Source: Sporosarcina gallistercoris | GTDB taxonomy: Bacteria; Bacillota; Bacilli; Bacillales_A; Planococcaceae | Length of the DNA stretch: 64,000 nucleotides | Assembly: GCF_014836415.1 (NCBI RefSeq) | Contig: NZ_JACSQY010000001.1 | Coordinates: 310,001-374,000 of the forward strand | Direction of reading: 5' to 3' | In this document: in pieces, positions 29,096 to 39,486 of the stretch | How positions within the stretch are numbered: position 1 is the first letter of the stretch | Layout of the letters: every line of letters begins with the position of its first letter | The notes under the pieces: model-generated | The model's input: the letters and a program-made list of their open reading frames with translations, nothing else | Database searches by the model: none | What the model was told of the DNA's origin: nothing | Program-made: the position numbers and the translations under genes

Positions 29096-30976
29096 TTACA
29101 TCACTCGCTTGAACATTTTTTCAAGTTCATACGTTGTGAAGTGAATTAATACAGGTCGGCCGTGGGGACATGTATACGGATTTTCCGACTTTCCGAGATC
29201 ATCCAGTAAGCGGTTCATATCCTCCATAGTCAAATGATGATTCGCTTTAATGGATTTTTTACAACTCATCATAATTGCCGTGTCTTCCCGTAATTTTGCA
29301 ATGTTCACTTGCCGGGTATGCAAAACTTGTTCAATCATTTCTTCAATAATCGAAGAGGCCTCAGCAGCAGGGAACCAGGAAGGGTATTCTTTTACGGTGT
29401 ATGAGGAAGGTCCGAATTGTTCAAGGAAAATGCCTACATCCTCTAATGCATCCAGCCGTTCTTCTATCTTCAGTTGCTCATCTGCTGAGTAATGGAAAAT
29501 CAAAGGCATTAACAGCATTTGACGTTCTTCATGATCCACTTCTGCGATTTTCGTACGGAAATACTCATACTTAATGCGCTCCTGTGCAGCATGCTGATCA
29601 ATCATATAAAAGCCGTCCTCATTTTGTGCCACGATATAGGTACCGTGGACTTGTCCCACGGGTAAAAGCTTCGGAAATGATGATTTCGGTTCGGAGTGAT
29701 CGAGAGGTTTTGCAACTTCCTCTTGACTACCGAATGAAACAAATTCTTCATCAGCATTAGCTGTTTCGCTGGCCTCAACAGTTTGCGCCTGTCCGTCCGG
29801 GTCGATTGTCGAATCCTCCCTTGAGGATTGCTCTCCGACTGTCCAAGAAGGCTGTTGTCGGGGAGGATAATTACTTGTCGTTTGAAAACTTTGTACTGGT
29901 TCCGCTCTGCGTTCGGGATGCTTCCAAAACGATTCCTGCACGCTAGGTGTAATGGTTTTTTTCTTCTCCTTCACGATTGCGTCGGGAACAATGATCGCTT
30001 TCTTCACTGCCGCATGGACACCTTCACGCACCGCAGCTAAAAGTTCTCCTTCTTTACTCACTTTAATGTATTGCTTTGAAGGATGAACATTGACATCAGT
30101 CAGATATGGATCCGCTTCTGCACGCAATACAATGATTGGAAACCGGCCAATCGGCAAATACGTATGCAATGCCTCCAAAACAGCTTTATTCACAGCATAA
30201 CTTTTAACCCATCTGCCATTAACCAAGACGGTCATGTAGTTTTTAGACGCTCGTGTCATTTCAGGTAACGTCACATAACCACTCACTTTGTAGTCTGAAT
30301 TTTCAGCCTGAAAAGGAATCATTTTTTTAGCTACCGTAATCCCGTATACATCGGATAATACGCGCTGCAAGTTACCCGATCCTGACGTTTTCAATAATAG
30401 TTGCTGACCATGAGCTAAACGGAATGCAATATCCGGGTGGCTGATTGCAAGTCGATTAACTAGATCAATCGTATGACCTAGTTCAGTTTGGATGGTTTTC
30501 ATGTATTTCAATCGAGCAGGTGTGTTGAAGAATACTTGTGACACTGTAATATCCGTTCCTTGACGGAGGGATGCCGCACGATGATTCATGACCTTTCCGC
30601 CTTCAATATCCACTTCCGTACCGCTAACTCCGTCAGACGTCCAAAGATGCACTTTCGAAACAGCTGCGATACTGGCAAGCGCCTCTCCGCGAAAACCAAG
30701 CGTACGGATCCTAAACAGGTCATGCTCATTATCGATTTTACTCGTTGCATGCCGCTCAAACGCTCGAACTGCATCTGTCGTTGTCATACCCTTTCCATTA
30801 TCCGTTATACGGATACTCGTCAATCCTGCTTCTTCCAATGTAATTTCAATCGTTGTACTCCCTGCGTCGATTGAGTTCTCAATCAGCTCTTTCACGATGG
30901 ATGCAGGTCGTTCTACAACTTCTCCAGCGGCAATTTTATTTGCTAATGGTTCGTCCATCACCTTAATGATATCCAT
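29096..30976 (-). CDS. mutL: DNA mismatch repair protein MutL
   Basis: A 626-residue mismatch repair ATPase and endonuclease. The N-terminal GHKL domain has ENSIDAGS, DNGKGM and TLGFRGEALASIAAVS. A poorly conserved linker (about residues 330-430) leads to the C-terminal domain with the endonuclease motif DQHAAQERIKYE, present in organisms without MutH, and the CPHGRP zinc-site motif near the end. AAGGAAGGAG precedes the ATG. It follows mutS by 15 bp. Confidence 0.98.
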   Translation of the reverse strand: MDIIKVMDEPLANKIAAGEVVERPASIVKELIENSIDAGSTTIEITLEEAGLTSIRITDNGKGMTTTDAVRAFERHATSKIDNEHDLFRIRTLGFRGEALASIAAVSKVHLWTSDGVSGTEVDIEGGKVMNHRAASLRQGTDITVSQVFFNTPARLKYMKTIQTELGHTIDLVNRLAISHPDIAFRLAHGQQLLLKTSGSGNLQRVLSDVYGITVAKKMIPFQAENSDYKVSGYVTLPEMTRASKNYMTVLVNGRWVKSYAVNKAVLEALHTYLPIGRFPIIVLRAEADPYLTDVNVHPSKQYIKVSKEGELLAAVREGVHAAVKKAIIVPDAIVKEKKKTITPSVQESFWKHPERRAEPVQSFQTTSNYPPRQQPSWTVGEQSSREDSTIDPDGQAQTVEASETANADEEFVSFGSQEEVAKPLDHSEPKSSFPKLLPVGQVHGTYIVAQNEDGFYMIDQHAAQERIKYEYFRTKIAEVDHEERQMLLMPLIFHYSADEQLKIEERLDALEDVGIFLEQFGPSSYTVKEYPSWFPAAEASSIIEEMIEQVLHTRQVNIAKLREDTAIMMSCKKSIKANHHLTMEDMNRLLDDLGKSENPYTCPHGRPVLIHFTTYELEKMFKRVM

Positions 30977-30991
30977 CGGTTCACTCCTTCC

Positions 30992-33556
30992 TTACTTCAG
31001 TTTGGCTTTTAGTTCAAATAGTAGCTGCAACCCTTGAAGCGGTGTCGTATTTGCTAAATCCATAGCTTTCAGACTCTTAAGAATTTCTATTTCTTCAACA
31101 GATTGCATAGAACTTGGTTCTTCGGATTGTAAGTCAAAGAAACTTATTTGTTCACTCGATGGAAGTTGGATATTTTCAGTAGTTTTTTGGTTCTCAAAGC
31201 CTTCCAATAATTCCCTCGCACGCTGTAGTAAATCAGACGGTAAGCCCGCAAGTTCTGCAACGTGGATTCCGTAACTTTTATCTGCCGGACCGGCCATCAC
31301 TTTATGAAGGAATACGACCTTCCCTTCCTGTTCCATAGCTGCAACGTGGACATTCGCAAGTCTGTCCAATTGTTCATCGAGAGCGGTCAATTCATGATAG
31401 TGTGTTGAGAACAGTGTATTGGCACCGATTTTGTCATGAATGTATTCCATCATCGCTTGCGCTAATGACATACCGTCGTATGTGGAGGTTCCTCTTCCGA
31501 TTTCATCGAACAGCAATAGGCTTCGATCTGTGGCATGCAATATCGCTTGTTGAGATTCCAGCATTTCCATCATGAATGTACTTTGTCCTGATGCCAAATC
31601 GTCCGCAGCACCGATTCTCGTGAAAATTTGGTCAGTGATCGGCAGTGATGCAAACTCACAAGGAACATAACAACCGATTTGTGCCATGACTACCGTCAAC
31701 GCGACTTGTCGCATGTAAGTACTTTTACCAGACATGTTAGGACCGGTGATTAATAGCATGTTGGCATCATCAGCTAACTTGCAGCTGTTCGGTACATAAA
31801 GCGAGTGGTCCATCATTTTTTCGACGACTGGATGTCTCCCGTTTCGGATATCAAGCGACTTATCTTCTGAGAAAATGGGTTTCACATAACTTTGTGATTC
31901 CGAGATTTCAGCGAACGCGAGCAAAACATCCAATTCACTTAGTACAGAAGCAAGTTGCTGGATTTGTTCGATCCCTTGCTTCATTTGTTCCCGTACTTCC
32001 GCAAATAATGTGTACTCGAGATCCAGACTTTCGGATTCTGCACTTAGGATCAGTTCTTCTTTTTCTTTCAGCTCCGGTGTTATATAGCGCTCAGCGTTTG
32101 CCAATGTCTGTTTACGTTCATAGCGTGTCAAATCCGCAAGATGCAAATTGGATTTCGTAATTTCGATGAAGTAGCCGAAAATTCGATTGTAGCCGATTTT
32201 CAATCCTTTAATACCGGTTTTCTGCCGTTCTGTCTGTTCTAGTTCAGCAAGCCAGAGTTTACCGTTCCTGGAGGCATCCCGGTACGTATCCAGCTTGTCA
32301 TTGTATCCATCTTTGATGACGCCTCCTTCTTTTGCTGAAAGAGGGGGTGCCTCAGCAATAGACGACTCCAGCACTGCACATTGGCCTTCACATGGATGGA
32401 TCCGCTTTGAAAACTCCACTAAATTAGAGTGGCCGGATTCTGCTAGCTGTTGTTTCAAAGCAGGAACTGTTCGAAGTGAATTGCGTAACTGTGCAAGGTC
32501 TCGGGCACTCGCGCTTCCCATTGAAATCCTTCCTGCCAATCGCTCCAAATCATACACTTCACGCAGAGCTTGCTTTAGATCGTCTCTTAAAAAGTATGCA
32601 TCGATCAGCTCGGCAACCGTTTCCAATCTGTGCTCGATTGCTAAGCGGTCTGCGAGCGGTTGGCGAATCCAAGTTTTCAATTTACGTGCACCCATAGCGG
32701 TATTGGTTTCATCAAGCAACCAGAATAATGTTCCTTCTTTCCCTCCAGAACGGATCGATTGCACAAGCTCCAAGTTCCGCATGGAGTTGGCGTCAATCGT
32801 CAATTTGGATTCCCGGGCTAGAAACTTAAAGGGCTGCAAGTGCTCCAAACTTGTCTTTTGTGTTTGCTGAAGATAGGCGATAAGACGTTGACACGCACCT
32901 GTTGCCATTTCTGGTATCGCTTCGAAGAGTTCTCTTCCATGAGGTTCGTAAAGTTCCCGGTCACAAAGAGATAAGACAATTCCTTTATTTTGACTGATAT
33001 CCCCGAGCATTAGCTGCATTTGTTCATCGACAACTGCTTCTTTCATACCAAGAGACTCCACTGCAGCAGCAAGCGCACTTTCGTCACCTTGAATGTGTTC
33101 CACTGTACCTTCACCGGTTGCCAGGTCCACATATGCAAACGCACAAACGTTTTCAGAAATCCGATCGAATGATCCTATGAAATGATTGGAGTGTGCGTCG
33201 ATATTTTTACCTTCAGTGATTGTCCCCGGTGTGATGACTTTTACGACTTCCCGTTTCACAATTCCTTTAACGTGTCTCGGGTCTTCCGTTTGCTCACAAA
33301 TCGCAACTTTGTAACCTTTGCCGACCAGTGTTTCTATGTAGCCTTGAGCAGAATGGTAAGGCACCCCGCACATTGGGATTCTTCCAGATTCTCCCCCTTC
33401 ACGGCTTGTTAATGTAATTTCAAGTATGTGAGATGCTTCCGTCGCATCCGTAAAAAACATTTCATAAAAGTCACCTAATCTGAAAAAGAGGAAGGCGTCT
33501 TCGTATTGAGATTTTATTTGTAAATATTGTTGCATCATTGGTGTATGTGTTGTCAT
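30992..33556 (-). CDS. mutS: DNA mismatch recognition protein MutS
   Basis: An 854-residue mismatch-binding ATPase. The N-terminal mismatch-reading segment is FFRLGDFYEMFF (Phe-x-Glu), and the C-terminal ATPase has the Walker A GPNMSGKSTYM, LFDEIGRGTSTYDG and STHYHELTAL. Length is standard. A TATACT -10 lies 35 bp upstream of the start, with no good -35 seen. The order cotE-mutS-mutL matches B. subtilis. Confidence 0.98.
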   Translation of the reverse strand: MTTHTPMMQQYLQIKSQYEDAFLFFRLGDFYEMFFTDATEASHILEITLTSREGGESGRIPMCGVPYHSAQGYIETLVGKGYKVAICEQTEDPRHVKGIVKREVVKVITPGTITEGKNIDAHSNHFIGSFDRISENVCAFAYVDLATGEGTVEHIQGDESALAAAVESLGMKEAVVDEQMQLMLGDISQNKGIVLSLCDRELYEPHGRELFEAIPEMATGACQRLIAYLQQTQKTSLEHLQPFKFLARESKLTIDANSMRNLELVQSIRSGGKEGTLFWLLDETNTAMGARKLKTWIRQPLADRLAIEHRLETVAELIDAYFLRDDLKQALREVYDLERLAGRISMGSASARDLAQLRNSLRTVPALKQQLAESGHSNLVEFSKRIHPCEGQCAVLESSIAEAPPLSAKEGGVIKDGYNDKLDTYRDASRNGKLWLAELEQTERQKTGIKGLKIGYNRIFGYFIEITKSNLHLADLTRYERKQTLANAERYITPELKEKEELILSAESESLDLEYTLFAEVREQMKQGIEQIQQLASVLSELDVLLAFAEISESQSYVKPIFSEDKSLDIRNGRHPVVEKMMDHSLYVPNSCKLADDANMLLITGPNMSGKSTYMRQVALTVVMAQIGCYVPCEFASLPITDQIFTRIGAADDLASGQSTFMMEMLESQQAILHATDRSLLLFDEIGRGTSTYDGMSLAQAMMEYIHDKIGANTLFSTHYHELTALDEQLDRLANVHVAAMEQEGKVVFLHKVMAGPADKSYGIHVAELAGLPSDLLQRARELLEGFENQKTTENIQLPSSEQISFFDLQSEEPSSMQSVEEIEILKSLKAMDLANTTPLQGLQLLFELKAKLK

Positions 33557-33654
33557 TCTATTTCCCTCACAGCCTAAATAGTATTCCTTAAGTATAACAG
33601 AAGATCGCTGCTATCGTTTACGAAAGAGCTGTAGCTTTCATTCCTTAAAAAAGA

Positions 33655-33682
33655 AAAAAAGCCGAAAACAAGCTTCGGCTTT
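33655..33682 (-). terminator. Terminator of cotE
   Basis: On the minus strand AAAGCCGAAGC and TTCGGCTTT form a stem starting at the cotE stop codon and ending in seven T. Confidence 0.85.
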
Positions 33683-34229
33683 AAAACTGCGAATTGTCTT
33701 TTGCTGCTCTTGAACCGCCTTCGTTTGCATGGCTCTGATGGTGTGAGGATTCATCATCGAAGGACCACTCTTCTTCAAAGTCATTTGGATGGACTGTAAT
33801 CATGACCTTTGTTTCACCGATCACTTCCGCCACGAGCTCCCGTTCCACTTTGATTAGGAATTTTTCTTTACAATCCGAAATGATTGCCTCTGTGCAATTA
33901 GGTTGCTGCAGCACTTCGACGCGAATTTCTTCTTTTGAAGACGAGGGTTCATCCCGATAGCGCAGACGTATTTTGTCCTTGTACGTCACTGTCTCCGTGA
34001 ATACTGAAGTTTTGGAATGATCGTGATGAGAGTACCAGACGTTGACATCAAATTTACCGGTTACTTCAATGGATGAGCCAGTTTTTTTGGCACTATGGGT
34101 GTGATTGATGACCCAGCAGCCAAGAATACTGGAAGGGCGGTTTGGCGGAAGGAGCGTGACTTCCTTTTCTGTACGCTGCTTCCCTTTTGCAATCACTGCC
34201 TTCGTAACGACTTGTCGTAGATTCTTCAG
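33681..34229 (-). CDS. cotE: CotE, outer spore coat morphogenetic protein
   Basis: CotE directs assembly of the outer spore coat. The protein shows the family core PSSILGCWVINHTHSA, FDVNVWYSHHDHSKT, RLRYRD, VLQQPNC and ELVAEVIGETKV, with an acidic, His- and Ser-rich tail. The first ordinary start is a GTG at 34196 without a usable ribosome site. Upstream in frame, GGAGGAAG lies shortly before a CTG at 34229, and the residues encoded between (KNLRQVVTKAVIAKG) match the N-terminal region of B. subtilis CotE. I therefore place the start at CTG, giving 182 residues. Confidence 0.9.
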   Translation of the reverse strand: MKNLRQVVTKAVIAKGKQRTEKEVTLLPPNRPSSILGCWVINHTHSAKKTGSSIEVTGKFDVNVWYSHHDHSKTSVFTETVTYKDKIRLRYRDEPSSSKEEIRVEVLQQPNCTEAIISDCKEKFLIKVERELVAEVIGETKVMITVHPNDFEEEWSFDDESSHHQSHANEGGSRAAKDNSQF

Positions 34230-34257
34230 TTTTCTTCCTCCTTCGTGGACTTCTTTA

Positions 34258-34286
34258 CATCCTATGCAACAGGAGCCCAGAAAGTG
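34258..34286 (-). promoter_or_regulatory. Candidate sigma-K-type promoter of cotE
   Basis: On the minus strand CAC, 17 bases and CATAGGATG resemble the sigma-K pattern AC-N16/17-CATANNNTA. B. subtilis cotE has a late mother-cell promoter. The match is partial. Confidence 0.35.
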
Positions 34287-34319
34287 AAAAAATCGGAGGA
34301 GAATTTTTCTCCCCCGACT
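34286..34319 (-). terminator. Terminator of miaB-ricA
   Basis: On the minus strand TCGGGGGAGAA and TTCTCCTCCGA pair with one bulge, followed by six T. Confidence 0.85.
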
Positions 34320-34325
34320 TGAAAG

Positions 34326-34760
34326 TTAGGATAAAGGCTTATGCTGTGTGCTTTGTACGTAAGATCCAGTTTGGCCTTTTAGTACATCCCCACCTGTAGA
34401 CTCGATGATTTCGTCAGTTACCCGATTGGAAATCGTATTAGCAATCAGTTGCAGTAAATCATTTACATCATTTTGAGATTGCTTGAATTCTTGAACTAGT
34501 GGAATCTCGTCGATTTCATTTTCGATCTGCTCGATTTTCTTCTCTATAATGCCAAGGGCACGTTCTTTGTCGTACTCCTGGAAATTGACGGCTTGCTTTT
34601 GTAGTGACTTCAAGCTTGCAATCTTCTCTCGCACTTTCTTGTTTTCATTGATATGCGCTTCCGTTTTCTTGAATAATTCCACTTGCTCCGTGTTTGCGAC
34701 CATATGCGCAAGCTCTCTTGACTTTTCGATAATATCTTCTTTTGTATATAGTTTTTCCAT
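34326..34760 (-). CDS. ricA: RicA (YmcA), RNase Y regulator subunit
   Basis: RicA forms a complex with RicT and RicF that modulates RNase Y and the phosphorelay, and so affects biofilm, competence and sporulation. The 144-residue protein is largely helical: YTKEDIIEKSRELAHMVANTEQVELFKK, then a Lys/Glu-rich coiled-coil-like centre, then QSQNDVNDLLQLIANTISNRV. Its ATG overlaps the last base of miaB. The RNase Y gene lies 3 kb downstream. Confidence 0.95.
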   Translation of the reverse strand: MEKLYTKEDIIEKSRELAHMVANTEQVELFKKTEAHINENKKVREKIASLKSLQKQAVNFQEYDKERALGIIEKKIEQIENEIDEIPLVQEFKQSQNDVNDLLQLIANTISNRVTDEIIESTGGDVLKGQTGSYVQSTQHKPLS

Positions 34761-36286
34761 TATAACATCACCTTTTCCTTTTCTTTTATTCCGATAAATT
34801 CTCCGTCAAGTGACCAAGACTTCGCTTCTGTAATACGAACTTGAACAATTTTACCTATGACATTCGCTGGCGCCCTGAAGTTCACCAATTTACTTTTTTC
34901 GGTATAGCCAGAGAGTACTTCCTTATTGCGTTTACTTTCCCCTTCCACTAACACATCCACGATTTTGCCTTGATAGGGTTTCATCCCAGCCGCTGAGAAA
35001 TCGTTGACGACTTTGTTCAGTCTCTGAAGTCGGTCCTTCTTCACTTCCAGTGGAATATTATCTTCCATCTTGGCAGCTGGTGTTCCTTCTCTAGGAGAAT
35101 AGATGTAAGTGAAGGCCATGTCAAACCCAACCTCATTATACAACGAAATGGTTTCTTGGAATTGTTCTTCGGTTTCATTTGGAAATCCGACAATGATATC
35201 CGTTGTTAACGTGACATCCGGTATTGCCCGTTTAATCTTCGAAACGAGTTCCAAGAAGTGCTCCCTTGTATATTTTCTAGACATCAGTTTCAAGATTTCA
35301 CTCGAGCCGGATTGAACCGGTAAGTGAATATGATTCACTAAATTGCCGCCCTTAGCGAGTACTTCGATGAGATGATCATCAAAATCACGCGGATGACTTG
35401 TCGTAAAACGGATTCGGGGAATATCGATTTTGCGGAGTTCGTCCATCAGATCCCCTAATCGATAGTTCTCGCCTTCAAAGTCTTTTCCATAAGCATTGAC
35501 ATTTTGACCGAGTAAGGTGATTTCCTGATAGCCAGCTGCAGCTAACTGACGGACTTCCAAAATAATATCTTCCGGCCGACGACTGCGTTCTTTTCCGCGC
35601 GTGTAAGGAACGATACAATAGGTGCAGAATTTATCACAACCGTACATGATATTGACCCACCCTTTTATGTTCCCTTTTCGTACGCGAGGAAGGTTTTCAA
35701 TGATATCGCCTTCTTTTGACCATACTTCTACTACCATTTCTTTTGATAAGTATGCTTCGCGTAAAATTTCAGGCAGCCGGTGGATATTATGCGTTCCAAA
35801 GACCATGTCTACTTGATCGTACGTTTTGAGGATCTTATTGACTACTGATTCTTCTTGTGACATACATCCACATACACCGATCAGCATATCTGGACGTTCA
35901 AGTTTAAGCGGCTTCAAATGTCCAAGTTCACCGAACACTTTGTTTTCGGCATTTTCTCGGATTGCACACGTATTCAAGAGAACGACATCCGCATCCTTGA
36001 CTGTATCTGTCGGTTCATACCCAAGCCCTACTAAAATCCCGGCAATGACCTCGGTATCATGTTCGTTCATCTGACAGCCATATGTCCGTATGTAAAACTT
36101 GCGTCCGATTCCCATTCCGCGAAATTGTTCATCAATCATAAAATCATCATGATAAGAAATTTCTTCTTTGCCTCGCTTTTTAGCCTCTTTTAAAGATGGC
36201 GGCGTATAGACGGATTGGAAATATTGACTGTAGTCTTTTTCTGTTGTCGTAGGTGCTTGCCCCGCAAGCCGTTGTTCTTCGTTCAT
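34760..36286 (-). CDS. miaB: tRNA methylthiotransferase MiaB
   Basis: A radical-SAM enzyme that adds a methylthio group to i6A37 of tRNA. The N-terminal domain has [18 protein letters not shown] and CGCMSQEE (ligands of the first Fe-S cluster). The radical SAM motif is [17 protein letters not shown] (CxxxCxxC), and a TRAM domain closes the protein. The ATG at 36286 follows GAGGGG and gives 508 residues. A TATAAT lies about 60 bp upstream. Its substrate is made by MiaA. Confidence 0.97.
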   Translation of the reverse strand: MNEEQRLAGQAPTTTEKDYSQYFQSVYTPPSLKEAKKRGKEEISYHDDFMIDEQFRGMGIGRKFYIRTYGCQMNEHDTEVIAGILVGLGYEPTDTVKDADVVLLNTCAIRENAENKVFGELGHLKPLKLERPDMLIGVCGCMSQEESVVNKILKTYDQVDMVFGTHNIHRLPEILREAYLSKEMVVEVWSKEGDIIENLPRVRKGNIKGWVNIMYGCDKFCTYCIVPYTRGKERSRRPEDIILEVRQLAAAGYQEITLLGQNVNAYGKDFEGENYRLGDLMDELRKIDIPRIRFTTSHPRDFDDHLIEVLAKGGNLVNHIHLPVQSGSSEILKLMSRKYTREHFLELVSKIKRAIPDVTLTTDIIVGFPNETEEQFQETISLYNEVGFDMAFTYIYSPREGTPAAKMEDNIPLEVKKDRLQRLNKVVNDFSAAGMKPYQGKIVDVLVEGESKRNKEVLSGYTEKSKLVNFRAPANVIGKIVQVRITEAKSWSLDGEFIGIKEKEKVML

Positions 36287-36407
36287 GTGATGAGCCCCTC
36301 TCTTGATTCTGTTCATCTAGTCGAAACCAAACAGTAGGTACCTTCATTATACTGAAGGGATTGACATCTGTATACGAACATAAGGGATTGTCCCCCATTT
36401 GTCACAG

Positions 36408-36440
36408 AAAAAAACTGCGGAGGAAAATACTCCACAGTTT
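36408..36440 (-). terminator. Terminator of spoVS
   Basis: On the minus strand AAACTGTGGAG and CTCCGCAGTTT pair around TATTTTC, followed by a T run. Confidence 0.85.
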
Positions 36441-36445
36441 CGGTT

Positions 36446-36724
36446 TCATAACGCTTGCTGTCGCGTTCTTTTCTCGACGAATAATTTCAGGGCAGTCCGG
36501 CCTTCTCCATTAATTTCAATATCTGCAAAAGCCGGTGCACATATCAAATCACTCCCACTTGGAGCTACAAAGCCACGTGCAATCGCGACTGCTTTCACTG
36601 CCTGATTTAAGGCACCTGCACCTACAGCCTGCATTTCAGCAAACCCTTGATCTCTAATGACTGCAACGAGAGCGCCTGCGACTGAATTAGGATTCGAGCG
36701 AGATGATACTTTTAATGGATTCAT
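36446..36724 (-). CDS. spoVS: Stage V sporulation protein S
   Basis: SpoVS is a small Alba-like protein needed for coat assembly and other late sporulation steps. The strongly conserved core is SNPNSVAGALVAVIRDQG, AVGAGALNQAVKAVAIARGF and DLICAPAFADIEI. It is 92 residues, a few longer than usual at the C-terminus (RTRQQAL). The ATG at 36724 follows AAGGAGGAA. It lies between ymdB and miaB. Confidence 0.97.
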   Translation of the reverse strand: MNPLKVSSRSNPNSVAGALVAVIRDQGFAEMQAVGAGALNQAVKAVAIARGFVAPSGSDLICAPAFADIEINGEGRTALKLFVEKRTRQQAL

Positions 36725-36812
36725 GGTATTTCCTCCTTGTAAGAAAAAGTGTATGGAATGCAGTTCTCCATGCACTATCCTATGAAGGGGATGGAACAAT
36801 TAGACGCTCAAT

Positions 36813-37610
36813 TCAAGACTGAAACGGTGAATCTTCATTGATCATCACCCGTTCTATGGAACGTGCACGTCCTGTCTGATTGTCAATGTCAATAATGACG
36901 CCGTTCAATTGAGCTCTTCCTTGTTTAGGCACTTGAAAACGGACAGGCATATTTGTCTGGAATCGATAAATGACATCTTCTTTCTTCATACCTAAAATTG
37001 CGTCGTATGGACCTGTCATGCCTACATCTGTAATATAGGCCGTTCCCTCTGGAAGAATCCGACTATCCGCAGTTTGGACATGGGTGTGTGTCCCAACAAC
37101 CGCAGACGCACGCCCATCAAGGTGCCAGCCCATTGCAATTTTTTCACTCGTTGCTTCTGCATGGAAATCGACAAAAATAAGAGGGGTTCTTTCCTTCGCT
37201 TCTTTTATGAGATCGTCTGCTTTTTTGAACGGATCGTCATGTGGCGGTAAAAATGTACGTCCATGCAAATTCAGGACAGCCAATTGGACGCCACCGCGGT
37301 CAATGTAAGTCATTCCTTGACCCGGTGCTTCTTCTGAAAAGTTTGCTGGACGGATCAGTGAATCCGTTTCGTCGATGAAATCATAAATCTCTTTGTGATC
37401 CCACGTATGATTTCCCATTGTGACAACATCCACTCCAGCACGGAGCAAATCGTCAAAAATGGCTTTTGTAATCCCTCTTCCCGACGCAGCATTTTCACCG
37501 TTGACGATCACTGCATCTGGTTCGTATTTTCTTTTCAAACGGGGAAGGTAGTCAAAAACCATATCTCTTCCAGGCGAACCGACGATATCTCCAATAAATA
37601 ACACTTTCAT
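36813..37610 (-). CDS. ymdB: YmdB, phosphodiesterase of the metallophosphoesterase family
   Basis: A 265-residue dimetal phosphodiesterase with activity on 2',3'-cyclic nucleotides in B. subtilis, where it influences the choice between biofilm and motility. Metal ligands are in FIGDIVGSPGRD, VNGENAASGRG, GNHTWDH, DFHAEATSEK and GTHTHVQTAD. GAGGAAAAG precedes the ATG. The rny-ymdB-spoVS order is that of B. subtilis; a terminator between rny and ymdB may adjust their ratio. Confidence 0.96.
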   Translation of the reverse strand: MKVLFIGDIVGSPGRDMVFDYLPRLKRKYEPDAVIVNGENAASGRGITKAIFDDLLRAGVDVVTMGNHTWDHKEIYDFIDETDSLIRPANFSEEAPGQGMTYIDRGGVQLAVLNLHGRTFLPPHDDPFKKADDLIKEAKERTPLIFVDFHAEATSEKIAMGWHLDGRASAVVGTHTHVQTADSRILPEGTAYITDVGMTGPYDAILGMKKEDVIYRFQTNMPVRFQVPKQGRAQLNGVIIDIDNQTGRARSIERVMINEDSPFQS

Positions 37611-37633
37611 TTCTTTTCCTCATTTCCAAAAAG

Positions 37634-37667
37634 AAAAAGGCTTCCAGCATGCAGCAGGAAGCCTTTT
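37634..37667 (-). terminator. Hairpin between rny and ymdB
   Basis: On the minus strand AAAAGGCTTCC and GGAAGCCTTTTT pair around an 11-base loop, followed by a pyrimidine-rich tail. It may be a partial terminator. Confidence 0.75.
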
Positions 37668-37670
37668 CCC

Positions 37671-39227
37671 TTATTTTGCGTACTCAACCGATCGGGTCTC
37701 CCGGAGAACCGTAATCTTAATATGCCCTGGGTAGTCCAACTCTTCTTCAATCCGTTTACGAATGTCACGAGCAAGTCGATGGGCTGTAATATCATCAATG
37801 ATGTCGGGACGTACAATAATTCGAACTTCGCGACCTGCTTGAATCGCGAATGATTTCTCAACGCCTTCGTAAGACTCGGAGATTTCCTCCAGTTTCTGGA
37901 GACGTCTGATGTAGTTTTCAAGTGTTTCGCTTCGTGCACCCGGTCGCGCTGCTGATAATGCATCTGCTGCAGCAACAAGTACAGCAATAACCGATGTTGC
38001 TTCTTCGTCACCGTGGTGAGAAGCGATACTGTTAATGACAACTGGATGTTCTTTGTACTTGACTGCGAGTTCTTTACCGATTTGCACGTGGCTGCCTTCC
38101 ACTTCATGATCAATCGCTTTTCCAATATCATGAAGTAAACCGGCACGACGTGCTAACGTAACATCCTCGCCGAGTTCCGCTGCTAACAATCCAGCAAGGT
38201 ACGCAACTTCTGTAGAGTGTTTCAATACATTTTGCCCATAACTAGTACGGAATTTCAAGCGACCTAGAATTTTAATAAGGTCGGGATGTAAATTATGGAC
38301 ACCGATATCGAAAGTTGTCTGCTCTCCCGTTTCACGGATGAGCTCGTCCACTTCACGTCTAGCCTTGTCCACCATCTCTTCGATTCGAGCTGGGTGAATT
38401 CTTCCGTCAGCTACAAGTTTTTCGAGTGCCAGCCTTGCAATCTCTCGTCGGACTGGATCGAAACCAGATAGAATAACCGCTTCTGGTGTATCGTCAATAA
38501 TCAGGTCAATTCCGGTCAAAGTTTCGAGAGTACGGATATTCCGCCCTTCCCTGCCTATGATTCGCCCTTTCATTTCATCATTAGGCAAATTGACGACGGA
38601 TACTGTCGTTTCAGCCACATGATCTGCTGCGAATCGCTGGACAGCTAGAGACAGGATTTCTCGTGCTTTCTTTTCGGATTCCTCTTTCGCACGTTGTTCG
38701 GACTCTTTTGTCATCACTGCGATATCTGTAGTAAGTTCTCTTTCCACATCATCCAGGATCAGACGTTTTGCCTCATCACGTGTCAAAGCTGAAATTTTCT
38801 CAAGCTCAGTCTGCTGCGTAGCAACCAGCTCTTCCGCCTTGCGTTCCATCTCTTCAATATGCTGTTGTCGTCCGGATAGCGCGTCATCTTTACGCTCCAG
38901 ACTTGCTTCTCGCTTGTTGAGAGAATCATCTTTGCGGTCCATATTCTCTTCCCGCTGCAATAACCGGTTTTCCTGTTTCTGAAGTTCTGTCCTTCGTTCA
39001 CGGATTTCCGTTTCTGCCTCAACGCGCAATTTGTGATTTTCATCCTTCGCTTCAAGAAGTGCTTCTTTTTTCAATGCCTCCGCTTCGCGCTTCGCCTCTT
39101 CAACGATTGATGCGGCGGAGTGCTTAGCACCTGTCACTTTTGATTCATTCACGTTTTTGTTGTAAACAAACATAACAACTGCACCGACGATGAGACCGAG
39201 CAAAGCGGAGATGATAATAGTACCCAT
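37671..39227 (-). CDS. rny: Ribonuclease Y
   Basis: The membrane-bound endoribonuclease that starts decay of many mRNAs. The 518-residue protein has an N-terminal membrane helix (about residues 3-21), a long charged coiled coil (about 30-200), a KH domain ([18 protein letters not shown]) and an HD domain with [10 protein letters not shown] and SHHGDEE. The perfect AGGAGGTGA ribosome site precedes the ATG. A strong sigma-A promoter lies 105 bp upstream. Confidence 0.98.
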   Translation of the reverse strand: MGTIIISALLGLIVGAVVMFVYNKNVNESKVTGAKHSAASIVEEAKREAEALKKEALLEAKDENHKLRVEAETEIRERRTELQKQENRLLQREENMDRKDDSLNKREASLERKDDALSGRQQHIEEMERKAEELVATQQTELEKISALTRDEAKRLILDDVERELTTDIAVMTKESEQRAKEESEKKAREILSLAVQRFAADHVAETTVSVVNLPNDEMKGRIIGREGRNIRTLETLTGIDLIIDDTPEAVILSGFDPVRREIARLALEKLVADGRIHPARIEEMVDKARREVDELIRETGEQTTFDIGVHNLHPDLIKILGRLKFRTSYGQNVLKHSTEVAYLAGLLAAELGEDVTLARRAGLLHDIGKAIDHEVEGSHVQIGKELAVKYKEHPVVINSIASHHGDEEATSVIAVLVAAADALSAARPGARSETLENYIRRLQKLEEISESYEGVEKSFAIQAGREVRIIVRPDIIDDITAHRLARDIRKRIEEELDYPGHIKITVLRETRSVEYAK

Positions 39228-39332
39228 TCAGGTCACCTCCTCTTGCTTATTTTTTCATTTTCAGTCGGCTTGTACATCAACTTTCAACATACCGCCAAAT
39301 TCTTTTCAAATGGTGAGAATTATACAACTCTA

Positions 39333-39361
39333 ATTGTATCGGTGTCATATTCCCATGTCAA
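39333..39361 (-). promoter_or_regulatory. Sigma-A promoter of rny
   Basis: On the minus strand TTGACA and TACAAT are 17 bases apart. A second -10 (TATAAT, 39319-39324) lies just downstream with a weaker -35, so there may be two starts. Confidence 0.75.
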
Positions 39362-39430
39362 GACGGGAGAAGCGATGAGACTATGATTCTCTAATGCAGA
39401 GTGGGAGCTCAATTGATGTGAAATCCATTT

Positions 39431-39467
39431 GAAAAGCCGGCACTCCCTCAATGAGGAAAGCCGGCTC
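39431..39467 (-). terminator. Terminator of recA
   Basis: On the minus strand GAGCCGGC and GCCGGCTTTTC pair around an inner CCTCATTGAGG hairpin. Confidence 0.8.
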
Positions 39468-39486
39468 AGGACCATGCAGTAATTTG

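Noticed and set aside
37607..38146. Minus-strand frame of 179 codons inside rny
   Set aside because: Shadow of the RNase Y gene in another frame, with no family resemblance.
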